From Glandiceps talaboti (taxonomy: Eukaryota; Hemichordata; Enteropneusta; Spengelidae): a stretch of 64,000 bases of DNA. Shown one piece after another: positions 38,575 through 56,500 of this stretch (its first letter is position 1; each line of letters opens with the position of its first letter). The notes beneath the pieces are model-generated. The model was not told where the DNA came from. It saw only the letters and a program-made list of their open reading frames with translations, and ran no database searches. Location of the stretch: contig NC_135549.1 of the NCBI RefSeq assembly GCF_964340395.1, positions 32,315,832-32,379,831 of the forward strand, read 5' to 3'. The translations under genes were made by a program, and so were the position numbers.

Positions 38575-41500
38575 AATGTACTTCAACCATTCCTATTGAT
38601 AATGTACCTCAATCATTCCTATTGATAATGTACCTCAACCATTCCTATTGATAATGTACCTCAACCATTCCTATTGATAATGTACCTCAACCATTCCTAT
38701 TGATAATGTACCTCAACCATTCCTATTGATAATGTACCTCAATCATTCCTATTGATAATGTACCTCAACCATTCCTATTGATAATGTACCTCAATCATTC
38801 CTATTGATAATGTACCTCAACCATTCCTATTGATAATGTACCTCAATCATTCCTATTGATAATGTACCTCAATCAGTCCTATTGATAATGTACCTCAATC
38901 ATTCCTATTGATAATGTACCTCAACCATTCCTATTGATAATGTACCTCAACCATTCCTATTGATAATGTACCTCAACCATTCCTATTGATAATGTACCTC
39001 AACCATTCCTATTGGTAATGTACCTCAACCATTCCCATTGATAATGTACCTCAACCATTCCTATTGATAATGTACCTCAACCATTCCTATTGATAATGTA
39101 CCTCAACCATTCCCATTGATAATGTACCTCAACGATTCCCATTGATAATGTACCTCAACCATTCCTATTGATAATGTACCTCAACCATTCCTATTGATAA
39201 TGTACCTCAACCATTCCTATTGATAATGTACCTCAACCATTCCTATTGGTAATGTACCTCAACCATTCCTATTGATAATGTACCTCAATCATTCCCATTG
39301 ATAATGTACCTCAACCATTCCTATTGATAATGTACCTCAACCATTCCTATTGGTAATGTACCTCAACCATTCCTATTGATAATGTACCTCAATCATTCCC
39401 ATTGATAATGTACCTCAACCATTCCTATTGATAATGTACCTCAACCATTCCTATTGGTAATGTACCTCAACCATTCCTATTGATAATGTACCTCAATCAT
39501 TCCCATTGATAATGTACCTCAACCATTCCTATTGATAATGTACCTCAACCATTCCTATTGGTAATGTACCTCAACCATTCCTATTGATAATGCACCTCAA
39601 CCATTCCTATTGATAATGTACCTCAACCATTCCTATTGATAATGTACCTCAACCATTCCTATTGATAATGTACCTCAATCATTCCTATTGATAATGTACC
39701 TCAACCATTCCTATTGATAATGTACCTCAACCATTCCTATTGATAATGTACCTCAATCATTCCTATTGATAATGTACCTCAACCATTCCTATTGATAATG
39801 TACCTCAATCATTCCTATTGATAATGTACCTCAATCATTCCTATTGATAATGTACCTCAACCATTCCTATTGATAATGTACCTCAACCATTCCTATTGAT
39901 AATGTACCTCAATCATTCCTATTGATAATGTACCTCAACCATTCCTATTGATAATGTACCTCAACCATTCCTATTGATAATGTACCTCAACCATTCCTAT
40001 TGATAATGTACCTCAACCATTCCTATTGATAATGTACCTCAACCATTCCTATTGATAATGTACCTCAACCATTCCTATTGGTAATGTACCTCAACCATTC
40101 CTATTGGTAATGTACCTCAATCATTCCTATTGATAATGCACCTCAACCATTCCTATTGATAATGTACCTCAACCATTCCTATTGATAATGTACCTCAACC
40201 ATTCCTATTGATAATGTACCTCAACCATTCCTATTGATAATGTACCTCAACCATTCCTATTGATAATGTACCTCAACCATTCCTATTGATAATGTACCTC
40301 AACCATTCCTATTGGTAATGTACCTCAACCATTCCTATTGATAATGTACCTCAATCATTCCTATTGATAATGTACCTCAACCATTCCTATTGATAATGTA
40401 CCTCAATCATTCCTATTGGTAATGTACCTCAATCATTCCCATTGATAATGTACCTCAACCATTCATATTGGTAATGTACCTCAACCATTCCTATTGACAA
40501 TGTACCTCAACCATTCCAATTGATAATGTACCTCAATCATTCCTATTGGTAATGTACCTCAATCATTCCCATTGATAATGTACCTCAACCATTCCTATTG
40601 GTAATGTACCTCAACCATTCCTATTGATAATGTACCTCAACCATTCCTATTGATAATGTACCTCAATCATTCCCATTGATAATGTACCTCAATCATTCCT
40701 ATTGGTAATGTACCTCAACCATTCCTATTGATAATGTACCTCAACCATTCCTATTGATAATGTACCTCAACCATTCCTATTGATAATGTACCTCAACCAT
40801 TCCTATTGATAATGTACCTCAACCATTCCTATTGATAATGTACCTCAACCATTCCTATTGATAATGTACCTCAATCATTCCTATTGATAATGTACCTCAA
40901 CCATTCCTATTGATAATGTACCTCAACCATTCCTATTGATAATGTACCTCAATCATTCCCATTGATAATGTACCTCAACCATTCCCATTGATAATGTACC
41001 TCAACCATTCCCATTGGTAATGTACCTCAACCATTCCCATTGATAATGTACCTCAACCATTCCCATTGATAATGTACCTCAACCATTCCAATTGATAATG
41101 TACCTCAACCATTCCCATTGATAATGTACCTCAACCATTCCTATTGGTAATGTACCTCAATCATTCCCATTGATAATGTACCTCAACCATTCCCATTGAT
41201 AATGTACCTCAACCATTCCAATTGATAATGTACCTCAACCATTCCTATTGATAATGTACCTCAACCATTCCTATTGATAATGTACCTCAATCATTCCTAT
41301 TGATAATGTACCTCAATCATTCCTATTGGTAATGTACCTAAACCATTCCTATTGATAATGTACCTCAACCATTCCTATTGATAATGTACCTCAACCATTC
41401 CTATTGATAATGTACCTCAACCATTCATATTGATAATGTACCTCAACCATTCCTATTGATAATGTACCTCAACCATTCCCATTGATAATGTACCTCAACC

Positions 41501-44500
41501 ATTCCAATTGATAATGTACCTCAACCATTCCTATTGATAATGTACCTCAACCATTCCTATTGATAATGTACCTCAACCATTCCTATTGATAATGTACCTC
41601 AACCATTCCTATTGGTAATGTACCTCAATCATTCCTATTGATAATGTACCTCAACCATTCCTATTGGTAATGTACCTCAACCATTCCTATTGATAATGTA
41701 CCTCAATCATTCCCATTGATAATGTACCTCAACCATTCCTATTGATAATGTACCTCAACCATTCCTATTGGTAATGTACCTCAACCATTCCTATTGATAA
41801 TGTACCTCAATCATTCCCATTGATAATGTACCTCAACCATTCCTATTGATAATGTACCTCAATCATTCCTATTGATAATGTACCTCAACCATTCCTATTG
41901 ATAATGTACCTCAACCATTCCTATTGGTAATGTACCTCAACCATTCCTATTGGTAATGTACCTCAATCATTCCTATTGATAATGCACCTCAACCATTCCT
42001 ATTGATAATGTACCTCAACCATTCCTATTGATAATGTACCTCAACCATTCCTATTGATAATGTACCTCAACCATTCCTATTGATAATGTACCTCAACCAT
42101 TCCTATTGATAATGTACCTCAACCATTCCTATTGATAATGTACCTCAACCATTCCTATTGGTAATGTACCTCAACCATTCCTATTGATAATGTACCTCAA
42201 TCATTCCTATTGATAATGTACCTCAACCATTCCTATTGATAATGTACCTCAATCATTCCTATTGGTAATGTACCTCAATCATTCCCATTGATAATGTACC
42301 TCAACCATTCATATTGGTAATGTACCTCAACCATTCCTATTGACAATGTACCTCAACCATTCCAATTGATAATGTACCTCAATCATTCCTATTGGTAATG
42401 TACCTCAATCATTCCCATTGATAATGTACCTCAACCATTCCTATTGGTAATGTACCTCAACCATTCCTATTGATAATGTACCTCAACCATTCCTATTGAT
42501 AATGTACCTCAATCATTCCCATTGATAATGTACCTCAATCATTCCTATTGGTAATGTACCTCAACCATTCCTATTGATAATGTACCTCAACCATTCCTAT
42601 TGATAATGTACCTCAACCATTCCTATTGATAATGTACCTCAACCATTCCTATTGATAATGTACCTCAACCATTCCTATTGATAATGTACCTCAACCATTC
42701 CTATTGATAATGTACCTCAAACATTCCTATTGATAATGTACCTAAACCATTCCTATTGATAATGTACCTCAACCATTCCTATTGATAATGTACCTCAATC
42801 ATTCCCATTGATAATGTACCTCAACCATTCCCATTGATAATGTACCTCAACCATTCCCATTGGTAATGTACCTCAACCATTCCCATTGATAATGTACCTC
42901 AACCATTCCCATTGATAATGTACCTCAACCATTCCAATTGATAATGTACCTCAACCATTCCCATTGATAATGTACCTCAACCATTCCTATTGGTAATGTA
43001 CCTCAATCATTCCCATTGATAATGTACCTCAACCATTCCCATTGATAATGTACCTCAACCATTCCAATTGATAATGTACCTCAACCATTCCTATTGATAA
43101 TGTACCTCAACCATTCCTATTGATAATGTACCTCAACCATTCCTATTGATAATGTACCTCAACCATTCCTATTGATAATGTACCTCAATCATTCCTATTG
43201 ATAATGTACCTCAATCATTCCTATTGGTAATGTACCTAAACCATTCCTATTGATAATGTACCTCAACCATTCCTATTGGTAATGTACCTCAACCATTCCT
43301 ATTGATAATGTACCTCAACCATTCCCATTGATAATGTACCTCAACCATTCCAATTGATAATGTACCTCAACCATTCCTATTGATAATGTACCTCAACCAT
43401 TCCTATTGATAATGTACCTCAACCATTCCTATTGATAATGTACCTCAACCATTCCTATTGGTAATGTACCTCAATCATTCCTATTGATAATGTACCTCAA
43501 CCATTCCTATTGGTAATGTACCTCAACCATTCCTATTGATAATGTACCTCAACCATTCCTATTGATAATGTACCTCAACCATTCCTATTGATAATGTACC
43601 TCAACCATTCCTATTGATAATGTACCTCAACCATTCCTATTGATAATGTACCTCAACCATTCCTATTGATAATGTACCTCAACCATTCCTATTGGTAATG
43701 TACCTCAACCATTCCTATTGATAATGCACCTCAATCATTCCCATTGATAATGTACCTCAATCATTCCCATTGGTAATGTACCTCAACCATTCCTATTGAT
43801 AATGTACCTCAACCATTCCTATTGATTATGTACCTCAACCATTCCTATTGATAATGTACCTCAACCATTCCTATTGGTAATGTACCTCAACCATTCCTAT
43901 TGGTAATGTACCTCAACCATTCCTATTGATAATGTACCTCAACCATTCCTATTGATAATGTACCTCAACCATTCCTATTGGTAATGTACCTCAACCATTC
44001 CTATTGATAATGTACCTCAACCATTCCTATTGATAATGTACCTCAACCATTCCTATTGGTAATGTACCTCAACCATTCCTATTGATAATGTACCTCAACC
44101 ATTCCTATTGGTAATGTACCTCAACCATTCCTATTGATAATGTACCTCAACCATTCCTATTGGTAATGTACCTCAACCATTCCTATTGATAATGTACCTC
44201 AACCATTCCTATTGGTAATGTACCTCAACCATTCATATTGATAATGTACCTCAACCATTCCTATTGGTAATGTACCTCAACCATTCCTATTGGTAATGTA
44301 CCTCAACCATTCCTATTGGTAATGTACCTCAACCATTCCTATTGATAATGTACCTCAACCATTCCCATTGATAATGTACCTCAACGATTCCTATTGATAA
44401 TGTACCTCAACCATTCCTAATGATAATGTGCCTCAACCATTCCTATTGATAATGTACCTCAATCATTCCTATTGATAATGTACCTCAATCATTCCCATTG

Positions 44501-47500
44501 ATAATGTACCTCAACCATTCCTATTGATAATGTACCTCAACCATTCCTATTGGTAATGTACCTCAACCATTCCTATTGATAATGTACCTCAACCATTCCT
44601 ATTGATAATGTACCTCAACCATTCCTATTGATAATGTACCTCAATCATTCCTATTGGTAATGTACCTCAATCATTCCTATTGATAATGTACCTCAACCAT
44701 TCCTATTGATAATGTACCTCAACCATTCCTATTGATAATGTACCTCAACCATTCCTATTGGTAATGTACCTCAACCATTCCTATTGATAATGTACCTCAA
44801 CCATTCCAATTGATAATGTACCTCAACCATTCCTATTGATAATGTACCTCAACCATTCCAATTGATAATGTACCTCAACCATTCCTATTGATAATGTACC
44901 TCAACCATTCCTATTGATAATGTACCTCAACCATTCCTATTGATAATGTACCTCAATCATTCCCATTGGTAATGTACCTCAACCATTCCTATTGATAATG
45001 TACCTCAACCATTCCTATTGATTATGTACCTCAACCATTCCTATTGATAATGTACCTCAACCATTCCTATTGGTAATGTACCTCAACCATTCATATTGGT
45101 AATGTACCTCAACCATTCCTATTGATAATGTACCTCAACCATTCCTATTGATAATGTACCTCAACCATTCCTATTGGTAATGTACCTCAACCATTCATAT
45201 TGGTAATGTACCTCAACCATTCCTATTGATAATGTACCTCAACCATTCCTATTGGTAATGTACCTCAACCATTCCTATTGATAATGTACCTCAACCATTC
45301 CTATTGATAATGTACCTCAACCATTCCTATTGGTAATGTACCTCAACCATTCCTATTGGTAATGTACCTCAACCATTCCTATTGGTAATGTACCTCAACC
45401 ATTCCTATTGGTAATGTACCTCAACCATTCCTATTGATAATGTACCTCAACCATTCCTATTGATAATGTACCTCAACCATTCCTATTGGTAATGTACCTC
45501 AACCATTCCTATTGGTAATGTACCTCAATCATTCCTATTGATAATGTACCTCAACCATTCCTATTGATAATGTACCTCAACCATTCCTATTGGTAATGTA
45601 CCTCAATCATTCCTATTGATAATGCACCTCAACCATTCCTATTGGTAATGTACCTCAACCATTCCTATTGATAATGTACCTCAACCATTCCTATTGATAA
45701 TGTACCTCAACCATTCCTATTGATAATGTACCTCAACCATTCCTATAGATAATGTACCTCAACCATTCGTATTGATAATGTACCTCAACCATTCCTATTG
45801 ATAATGTACCTCAACCATTCCTATTGATAATGTACCTCAACCATTCCTATTGATAATGTACCTCAACCATTCCTATTGATAACGTACCTCAACCATTCCT
45901 ATTGATAATGTACCTCAACCATTCCTATTGATAATGTACCTCAACCATTCCTATTGATAATGTACCTCAACGATTCCTATTGATAATGTACCTCAACCAT
46001 TCCCATTGATAATGTGCCTCAACCATTCCTAATGATAATGTACCTCAACCATTCCTATTGATAATGTACCTCAACCATTCCTATTGATAATGTACCTCAA
46101 CCATTCCTATTGGTAATGTACCTCAACCATTCGTATTGATAATGTACCTCAACCATTCCTATTGATAATGTACCTCAACCATTCCTATTGATAATGTACC
46201 TCAACCATTCCTATTGATAATGTACCTCAACCATTCCTATTGATAACGTACCTCAACCATTCCTATTGATAATGTACCTCAACCATTCCTATTGATAATG
46301 TACCTCAACCATTCCTATTGATAATGTACCTCAACGATTCCTATTGATAATGTACCTCAACCATTCCTATTGATAATGTACCTCAACCATTCCTATTGAT
46401 AATGTACCTCAACGATTCCTATTGATAATGTACCTCAACCATTCCCATTGATAATGTACCTCAATCATTCCCATTGATAATGTACCTCAACGATTCCTAT
46501 TGATAATGTACCTCAACCATTCCCATTGATAATGTACCTCAATCATTCCCATTGATAATGTACCTCAATCATTCCTATTGATAATGTACCTCAACCATTC
46601 CTATTGATAATGTACCTCAACCATTCCCATTGATAATGTACCTCAACGATTCCTATTGATAATGTACCTCAACCATTCCTAATGATAATGTGCCTCAACG
46701 ATTCCTATTGATAATGTACCTCAACCATTCCTAATGATAATGTGCCTCAACCATTCCTATTGATAATGTACCTCAACCATTCCTATTGATAATGTACCTC
46801 AACCATTCCTATTGATAATGTACCTCAACCATTCCTATTGATAATGTACCTCAATCATTCCTATTGATAATGTACCTCAATCATTCCCATTGATAATGTA
46901 CCTCAACCATTCCTATTGATAATGTACCTCAACCATTCCTATTGGTAATGTACCTCAACCATTCCTATTGATAATGTACCTCAACCATTCCTATTGATAA
47001 TGTACCTCAACCATTCCTATTGATAATGTACCTCAATCATTCCTATTGGTAATGTACCTCAATCATTCCTATTGATAATGTACCTCAACCATTCCTATTG
47101 ATAATGTACCTCAACCATTCCTATTGATAATGTACCTCAACCATTCCTATTGGTAATGTACCTCAACCATTCCTATTGATAATGTACCTCAACCATTCCA
47201 ATTGATAATGTACCTCAACCATTCCTATTGATAATGTACCTCAACCATTCCAATTGATAATGTACCTCAACCATTCCTATTGATAATGTACCTCAACCAT
47301 TCCTATTGATAATGTACCTCAACCATTCCTATTGATAATGTACCTCAATCATTCCCATTGGTAATGTACCTCAACCATTCCTATTGATAATGTACCTCAA
47401 CCATTCCTATTGATTATGTACCTCAACCATTCCTATTGATAATGTACCTCAACCATTCCTATTGGTAATGTACCTCAACCATTCATATTGGTAATGTACC

Positions 47501-50500
47501 TCAACCATTCCTATTGATAATGTACCTCAACCATTCCTATTGATAATGTACCTCAACCATTCCTATTGGTAATGTACCTCAACCATTCATATTGGTAATG
47601 TACCTCAACCATTCCTATTGATAATGTACCTCAACCATTCCTATTGGTAATGTACCTCAACCATTCCTATTGATAATGTACCTCAACCATTCCTATTGAT
47701 AATGTACCTCAACCATTCCTATTGGTAATGTACCTCAACCATTCCTATTGGTAATGTACCTCAACCATTCCTATTGGTAATGTACCTCAACCATTCCTAT
47801 TGGTAATGTACCTCAACCATTCCTATTGATAATGTACCTCAACCATTCCTATTGATAATGTACCTCAACCATTCCTATTGGTAATGTACCTCAACCATTC
47901 CTATTGGTAATGTACCTCAATCATTCCTATTGATAATGTACCTCAACCATTCCTATTGATAATGTACCTCAACCATTCCTATTGGTAATGTACCTCAATC
48001 ATTCCTATTGATAATGCACCTCAACCATTCCTATTGATAATGTACCTCAACCATTCCTATTGATAATGTACCTCAACCATTCCTATTGATAATGTACCTC
48101 AACCATTCCTATAGATAATGTACCTCAACCATTCGTATTGATAATGTACCTCAACCATTCCTATTGATAATGTACCTCAACCATTCCTATTGATAATGTA
48201 CCTCAACCATTCCTATTGATAATGTACCTCAACCATTCCTATTGATAACGTACCTCAACCATTCCTATTGATAATGTACCTCAACCATTCCTATTGATAA
48301 TGTACCTCAACCATTCCTATTGATAATGTACCTCAACGATTCCTATTGATAATGTACCTCAACCATTCCCATTGATAATGTGCCTCAACCATTCCTAATG
48401 ATAATGTACCTCAACCATTCCTATTGATAATGTACCTCAACCATTCCTATTGATAATGTACCTCAACGATTCCTATTGATAATGTACCTCAACCATTCCC
48501 ATTGATAATGTACCTCAATCATTCCCATTGATAATGTACCTCAACGATTCCTATTGATAATGTACCTCAACCATTCCCATTGATAATGTACCTCAATCAT
48601 TCCCATTGATAATGTACCTCAATCATTCCTATTGATAATGTACCTCAACCATTCCTATTGATAATGTACCTCAACCATTCCCATTGATAATGTACCTCAA
48701 CGATTCCTATTGATAATGTACCTCAACCATTCCTAATGATAATGTGCCTCAACCATTCCTATTGATAATGTACCTCAACCATTCCTATTGATAATGTACC
48801 TCAACCATTCCTATTGATAATGTACCTCAACCATTCCTATTGATAATGTACCTCAATCATTCCTATTGATAATGTACCTCAATCATTCCCATTGATAATG
48901 TACCTCAACCATTCCTATTGATAATGTACCTCAACCATTCCTATTGGTAATGTACCTCAACCATTCCTATTGATAATGTACCTCAACCATTCCTATTGAT
49001 AATGTACCTCAACCATTCCTATTGATAATGTACCTCAATCATTCCTATTGGTAATGTACCTCAATCATTCCTATTGATAATGTACCTCAACCATTCCTAT
49101 TGATAATGTACCTCAACCATTCCTATTGATAATGTACCTCAACCATTCCTATTGGTAATGTACCTCAACCATTCCTATTGATAATGTACCTCAACCATTC
49201 CAATTGATAATGTACCTCAACCATTCCTATTGATAATGTACCTCAACCATTCCAATTGATAATGTACCTCAACCATTCCTATTGATAATGTACCTCAACC
49301 ATTCCTATTGATAATGTACCTCAACCATTCCTATTGATAATGTACCTCAATCATTCCCATTGGTAATGTACCTCAACCATTCCTATTGATAATGTACCTC
49401 AACCATTCCTATTGATTATGTACCTCAACCATTCCTATTGATAATGTACCTCAACCATTCCTATTGGTAATGTACCTCAACCATTCATATTGGTAATGTA
49501 CCTCAACCATTCCTATTGATAATGTACCTCAACCATTCCTATTGATAATGTACCTCAACCATTCCTATTGGTAATGTACCTCAACCATTCATATTGGTAA
49601 TGTACCTCAACCATTCCTATTGATAATGTACCTCAACCATTCCTATTGATAATGTACCTCAACCATTCCTATTGATAATGTACCTCAACCATTCCTATTG
49701 ATAATGTACCTCAACCATTCCTATTGGTAATGTACCTCAACCATTCATATTGATAATGTACCTCAACCATTCCTATTGATAATGTACCTCAACCATTCCT
49801 ATTGATAATGTACCTCAACCATTCCTATTGATAATGTACCTCAACCATTCCTATTGATAATGTACCTCAACCATTCCTATTGGTAATGTACCTCAACCAT
49901 TCCTATTGGTAATGTACCTCAACCATTCCTATTGATAATGTACCTCAACCATTCCTATTGGTAATGTACCTCAACCATTCCTATTGATAATGTACCTCAA
50001 CCATTCCTATTGGTAATGTACCTCAACCATTCCTATTGATAATGTACCTCAACCATTCCTATTGGTAATGTACCTCAATCATTCCTATTGATAATGTACC
50101 TCAACCATTCATATTGATAATGTACCTCAATCATTCCTATTGGTAATGTACCTCAATCATTCCTATTGATAATGTACCTCAACCATTCCTATTGGTAATG
50201 TACCTCAACCATTGCTATTGATAATGTACCTCAACCATTCCTATTGGTAATGTACCTCAACCATTGCTATTGATAATGTACCTCAACCATTCCTATTGGT
50301 AATGTACCTCAACCATTCCTATTGGTAATGTACCTCAACCATTCCTATTGATAATGTACCTCAATCATTCCTATTGATAATGTACCTCAACCATTCCTAT
50401 TGATAATGTACCTCAACCATTCCTATTGATAATGTACCTCAACCATTCCTATTGATAATGTACCTCAACCATTCCTATTGATAATGTACCTCAACCATTC

Positions 50501-53500
50501 CTATTGATAATGTACCTCAACCATTCCTATTGATAATGTACCTCAACCATTCCAATTGATAATGTACCTCAACCATTCCTATTGGTAATGTGCCTCAACC
50601 ATTCCTATTGGTAATGTACCTCAACCATTCCTATTGATAATGTACCTCAACCATTCCTATTGATAATGTACCTCAACCATTCCTATTGGTAATGTACCTC
50701 AACCATTGCTATTGATAATGTACCTCAACCATTCCTATTGGTAATGTACCTCAACCATTCCTATTGGTAATGTACCTCAACCATTCCTATTGATAATGTA
50801 CCTCAATCATTCCTATTGATAATGTACCTCAACCATTCCTATTGATAATGTACATCAACCATTCCTATTGGTAATGTACCTCAATCATTCCTATTGATAA
50901 TGTACCTCAACCATTCCTATTGATAATGTACCTCAACCATTCCTATTGGTAATGTACCTCAACCATTCCTATTGATAATGTACCTCAATCATTCCTATTG
51001 GTAATGTACCTCAACCATTCCTATTGATAATGTACCTCAACCATTCCTATTGGTAATGTACCTCAACCATTCCTATTGATAATGTACCTCAACCATTCCC
51101 ATTGATAATGTACCTCAACCATTCCTATTGGTAATGTACCTCAACCATTCCTATTGGTAATGTACCTCAACCATTCCTATTGGTAATGTACCTCAACCAT
51201 TCCTATTGATAATGTACCTCAACCATTCCTATTGATAATGTACCTCAACCATTCCTATTGATAATGTACCTCAATCATTCCTATTGATAATGTACCTCAA
51301 TCATTCCTATTGGTAATGTACCTCAACCATTCCTATTGATATTGTACCTCAACCATTCCTATTGGTAATGTACCTCAACCATTCCTATTGGTAATGTACC
51401 TCAACCATTCCTATTGATAATGTACCTCAACCATTCCTATTGATAATGTACCTCAACCATTCCTATTGGTAATGTACCTCAACCATTGCTATTGATAATG
51501 TACCTCAACCATTCCTATTGATAATGTACCTCAACCATTCCTATTGATAATGTACCTCAACCATTCCTATTGATAATGTACCTCAACCATTCCTATTGAT
51601 AATGTACCTCAACCATTCCTATTGATAATGTACCTCAACCATTCCTATTGATAATGTACCTCAATCATTCCTATTGGTAATGTACCTCAACCATTCCTAT
51701 TGATAATGTACCTCAACCATTCCTATTGATAATGTACCTCAACCATTCCCATTGATAATGTACCTCAATCATTCCTATTGATAATGTACCTCAACCATTC
51801 CTATTGATAATGTACCTCAACCATTCCAATTGATAATGTACCTCAACCATTCCTATTGGTAATGTACCTCAACCATTCCTATTGGTAATGTACCTCAACC
51901 ATTCCCATTGATAATGTACCTCAACCATTCCCATTGATAATGTACCTCAACCATTCCTATTGATAATGTACCTCAACCATTCCCATTGATAATGTACCTC
52001 AACCATTCCTATTGATAATGTACCTCAACCATTCCTATTGATAATGTACCTCAACCATTCCTATTGATAATGTACCTCAACCATTCCTATTGATAATGTA
52101 CCTCAACCATTCCTATTGATAATGTACCTCAACCATTCCTATTGATAATGTACCTCAACCATTCCTATTGATAATGTACCTCAACCATTCCTATTGATAA
52201 TGTACCTCAATCATTCCTATTGATAATGTACCTCAACCATTCCTATTGGTAATGTACCTCAACCATTCCTATTGGTAATGTACCTCAACCATTCCCATTG
52301 ATAATGTACCTCAACCATTCCCATTGATAATGTACCTCAACCATTCCTATTGATAATGTACCTCAACCATTCCCATTGATAATGTACCTCAACCATTCCT
52401 ATTGATAATGTACCTCAACCATTCCTATTGGTAATGTACCTCAACCATTCCTATTGATAATGTACCTCAATCATTCCTATTGATAATGTACCTCAACCAT
52501 TCCTATTGATAATGTACCTCAATCATTCCTATTGGTAATGTACCTCAACCATTCCTATTGATAATGTACCTCAATCATTCCTATTGGTAATGTACCTCAA
52601 CCATTCCTATTGATAATGTACCTCAACCATTCCTATTGGTAATGTACCTCAACCATTCCTATTGATAATGTACCTCAACCATTCCTATTGATAATGTACC
52701 TCAACCATTCCTATTGATAATGTACCTCAACCATTCCTATTGATAATGTACCTCAACCATTCCTATTGATAATGTACCTCAACCATTCCTATTGATAATG
52801 TACCTCAACCATTCCTATTGATAATGTACCTCAACCATTCCTATTGATAATGTACCTCAATCATTCCTATTGATAATGTACCTCAACCATTCCTATTGAT
52901 AATGTACCTCAACCATTCCTATTGATAATGTACCTCAACCATTCCTATTGATAATGTACCTCAACCATTCCTATTGATAATGTACCTCAATCATTCCTAT
53001 TGATAATGTACCTCAACCATTCCTATTGATAATGTACCTCAACCATTCCTATTGATATTGTACCTCAACCATTCCTATTGATAATGTATCTCAACCATTC
53101 CTATTGATAATGTACCTCAATCATTCCCATTGATAATGTGCCTCAACCATTCCTATAGATAATGTACCTCAACCATTCCTATTGGTAATGTACCTCAACC
53201 ATTCCTATTGATAATGTACCTCAACCATTCCAATTGATAATGTACCTCAACCATTCCTATTGATAATGTACCTCAACCATTCCTATTGATAATGTACCTC
53301 AACCATTCCTATTGATAATGTACCTCAACCATTCCTATTGATAATGTACCTCAACCATTCCTATTGATAATGTACCTCAACCATTCCTATTGGTAATGTA
53401 CCTCAATCATTCCTATTGATAATGTACCTCAATCATTCCTATTGATAATGTACCTCAACCATTCCTATTGATAATGTACCTCAATCATTGCTATTGATAA

Positions 53501-56500
53501 TGTACCTCAACCATTGCTATTGATAATGTACCTCAACCATTCCTATTGGTAATGTACCTCAACCATTGCTATTGATAATGTACCTCAACCATTCCTATTG
53601 GTAATGTACCTCAACCATTCCTATTGGTAATGTACCTCAACCATTCCTATTGATAATGTACCTCAATCATTCCTATTGATAATGTACCTCAACCATTCCT
53701 ATTGATAATGTACCTCAACCATTCCTATTGGTAATGTACCTCAATCATTCCTATTGATAATGTACCTCAACCATTCCTATTGATAATGTACCTCAACCAT
53801 TCCTATTGGTAATGTACCTCAACCATTCCTATTGATAATGTACCTCAATCATTCCTATTGGTAATGTACCTCAACCATTCCTATTGATAATGTACCTCAA
53901 CCATTCCTATTGGTAATGTACCTCAACCATTCCTATTGGTAATGTACCTCAACCATTCCTATTGATAATGTACCTCAACCATTCCTATTGATAATGTACC
54001 TCAACCATTCCTATTGATAATGTACCTCAATCATTCCTATTGGTAATGTACCTCAACCATTCCTATTGATAATGTACCTCAACCATTCCTATTGATAATG
54101 TACTTCAACCATTCCTATTGGTAATGTACCTCAACCATTCCTATTGATAATGTACCTCAACCATTCCTATTGATAATGTACCTCAATCATTCCTATTGGT
54201 AATGTACCTCAACCATTCCTATTGATAATGTACCTCAACCATTCCTATTGGTAATGTACCTCAACCATTCCTATTGGTAATGTACCTCAACCATTCCTAT
54301 TGATAATGTACCTCAACCATTCCTATTGATAATGTACCTCAACCATTCCTATTGATAATGTACCTCAACCATTCCCATTGATAATGTACCTCAACCATTC
54401 CTATTGATAATGTACCTCAACCATTCCAATTGATAATGTACCTTAACCATTCCTATTGGTAATGTACCTCAACCATTCCTATTGGTAATGTACCTCAACC
54501 ATTCCTATTGATAATGTACCTCAACCATTCCTATTGATAATGTACCTCAACCATTCCTATTGGTAATGTACCTCAACCATTCCTATTGATAATGTACCTC
54601 AACCATTCCTATTGATAATGTACCTCAACCATTCCTATTGATAATGTACCTCAACCATTCCTATTGGTAATGTACCTCAACCATTCCTATTGGTAATGTA
54701 CCTCAATCATTCCTATTGGTAATGTACCTCAACCATTCCTATTGATAATGTACCTCAACCATTCCTATTGATAATGTACCTCAACCATTCCTATTGATAA
54801 TGTACCTCAACCATTCCTATTGATAATGTACCTCAACCATTCCTATTGATAATGTACCTCAATCATTCCTATTGATAATGTACCTCAACCATTCCTATTG
54901 ATAATGTACCTCAACCATTCCTATTGATAATGTACCTCAACCATTCCTATTGGTAATGTACCTCAACCATTCCTATTGATAATGTACCTCAATCATTCCT
55001 ATTGATAATGTACCTCAACCATTCCTATTGATAATGTACCTCAATCATTCCTATTGATAATGTACCTCAACCATTCCTATTGATAATGTACCTCAATCAT
55101 TCCTATTGGTAATGTACCTCAACCATTCCTATTGATAATGTACCTCAACCATTCCTATTGGTAATGTACCTCAACCATTCCTATTGATAATGTACCTCAA
55201 CCATTCCTATTGATAATGTACCTCAACCATTCCTATTGATAATGTACCTCAACCATTCCAATTGATAATGTACCTCAATCATTCCAATTGATAATGTACC
55301 TCAATCATTCCTATTGATAATGTACCTCAACCATTCCTATTGATAATGTACCTCAACCATTCCAATTGATAATGTACCTCAACCATTCCTATTGATAATG
55401 TACCTCAACCATTCCTATTGATAATGTACCTCAACCATTCCTATTGATAATGTACCTCAACCATTCCTATTGATAATGTACCTCAACCATTCCTATTGAT
55501 AATGTACCTCAACCATTCCTATTGATAATGTACCTCAACCATTCCTATTGATAATGTACCTCAACCATTCATATTGGTAATGTACCTCAACCATTCCTAT
55601 TGGTAATGTACCTCAACCATTCCTATTGATAATGTACCTCAACCATTCCTATTGATAATGTACCTCAACCATTCCTATTGATAATGTACCTCAACCATTC
55701 CTATTGATAATGTACTTCAACCATTCCTATTGGTAATGTACCTCAATCATTCCTATTGATAATGTACCTCAACCATTCCTATTGATAATGTACCTCAACC
55801 ATTCCTATTGATAATGTACTTCAACCATTCCTATTGGTAATGTACCTCAACCATTCCTATTGATAATGTACCTCAACCATTCCTATTGGTAATGTACCTC
55901 AACCATTCCTATTGATAATGTACCTCAACCATTCCTATTGATAATGTACCTCAACCATTCCTATTGATAATGTACCTCAACCATTCCTATTGATAATGTA
56001 CCTCAATCATTCCTATTGATAATGTACCTCAACCATTCCTATTGATAATGTACCTCAACCATTCCTATTGATATTGTACCTCAACCATTCCTATTGATAA
56101 TGTATCTCAACCATTCCAATTGATAATGTACCTCAACCATTCCTATTGATAATGTACCTCAACCATTCCAATTGATAATGTACCTCAACCATTCCTATTG
56201 ATAATGTACCTCAACCATTCCTATTGATAATGTACCTCAACCATTCCTATTGATAATGTACCTCAACCATTCCTATTGATAATGTACCTCAATCATTCCT
56301 ATTGATAATGTACCTCAACCATTCCTATTGATAATGTACCTCAACCATTCCTATTGATAATGTACCTCAACCATTCATATTGGTAATGTACCTCAACCAT
56401 TCCTATTGGTAATGTACCTCAACCATTCCTATTGATAATGTACCTCAACCATTCCTATTGGTAATGTACCTCAACCATTCCTATTGATAATGTACCTCAA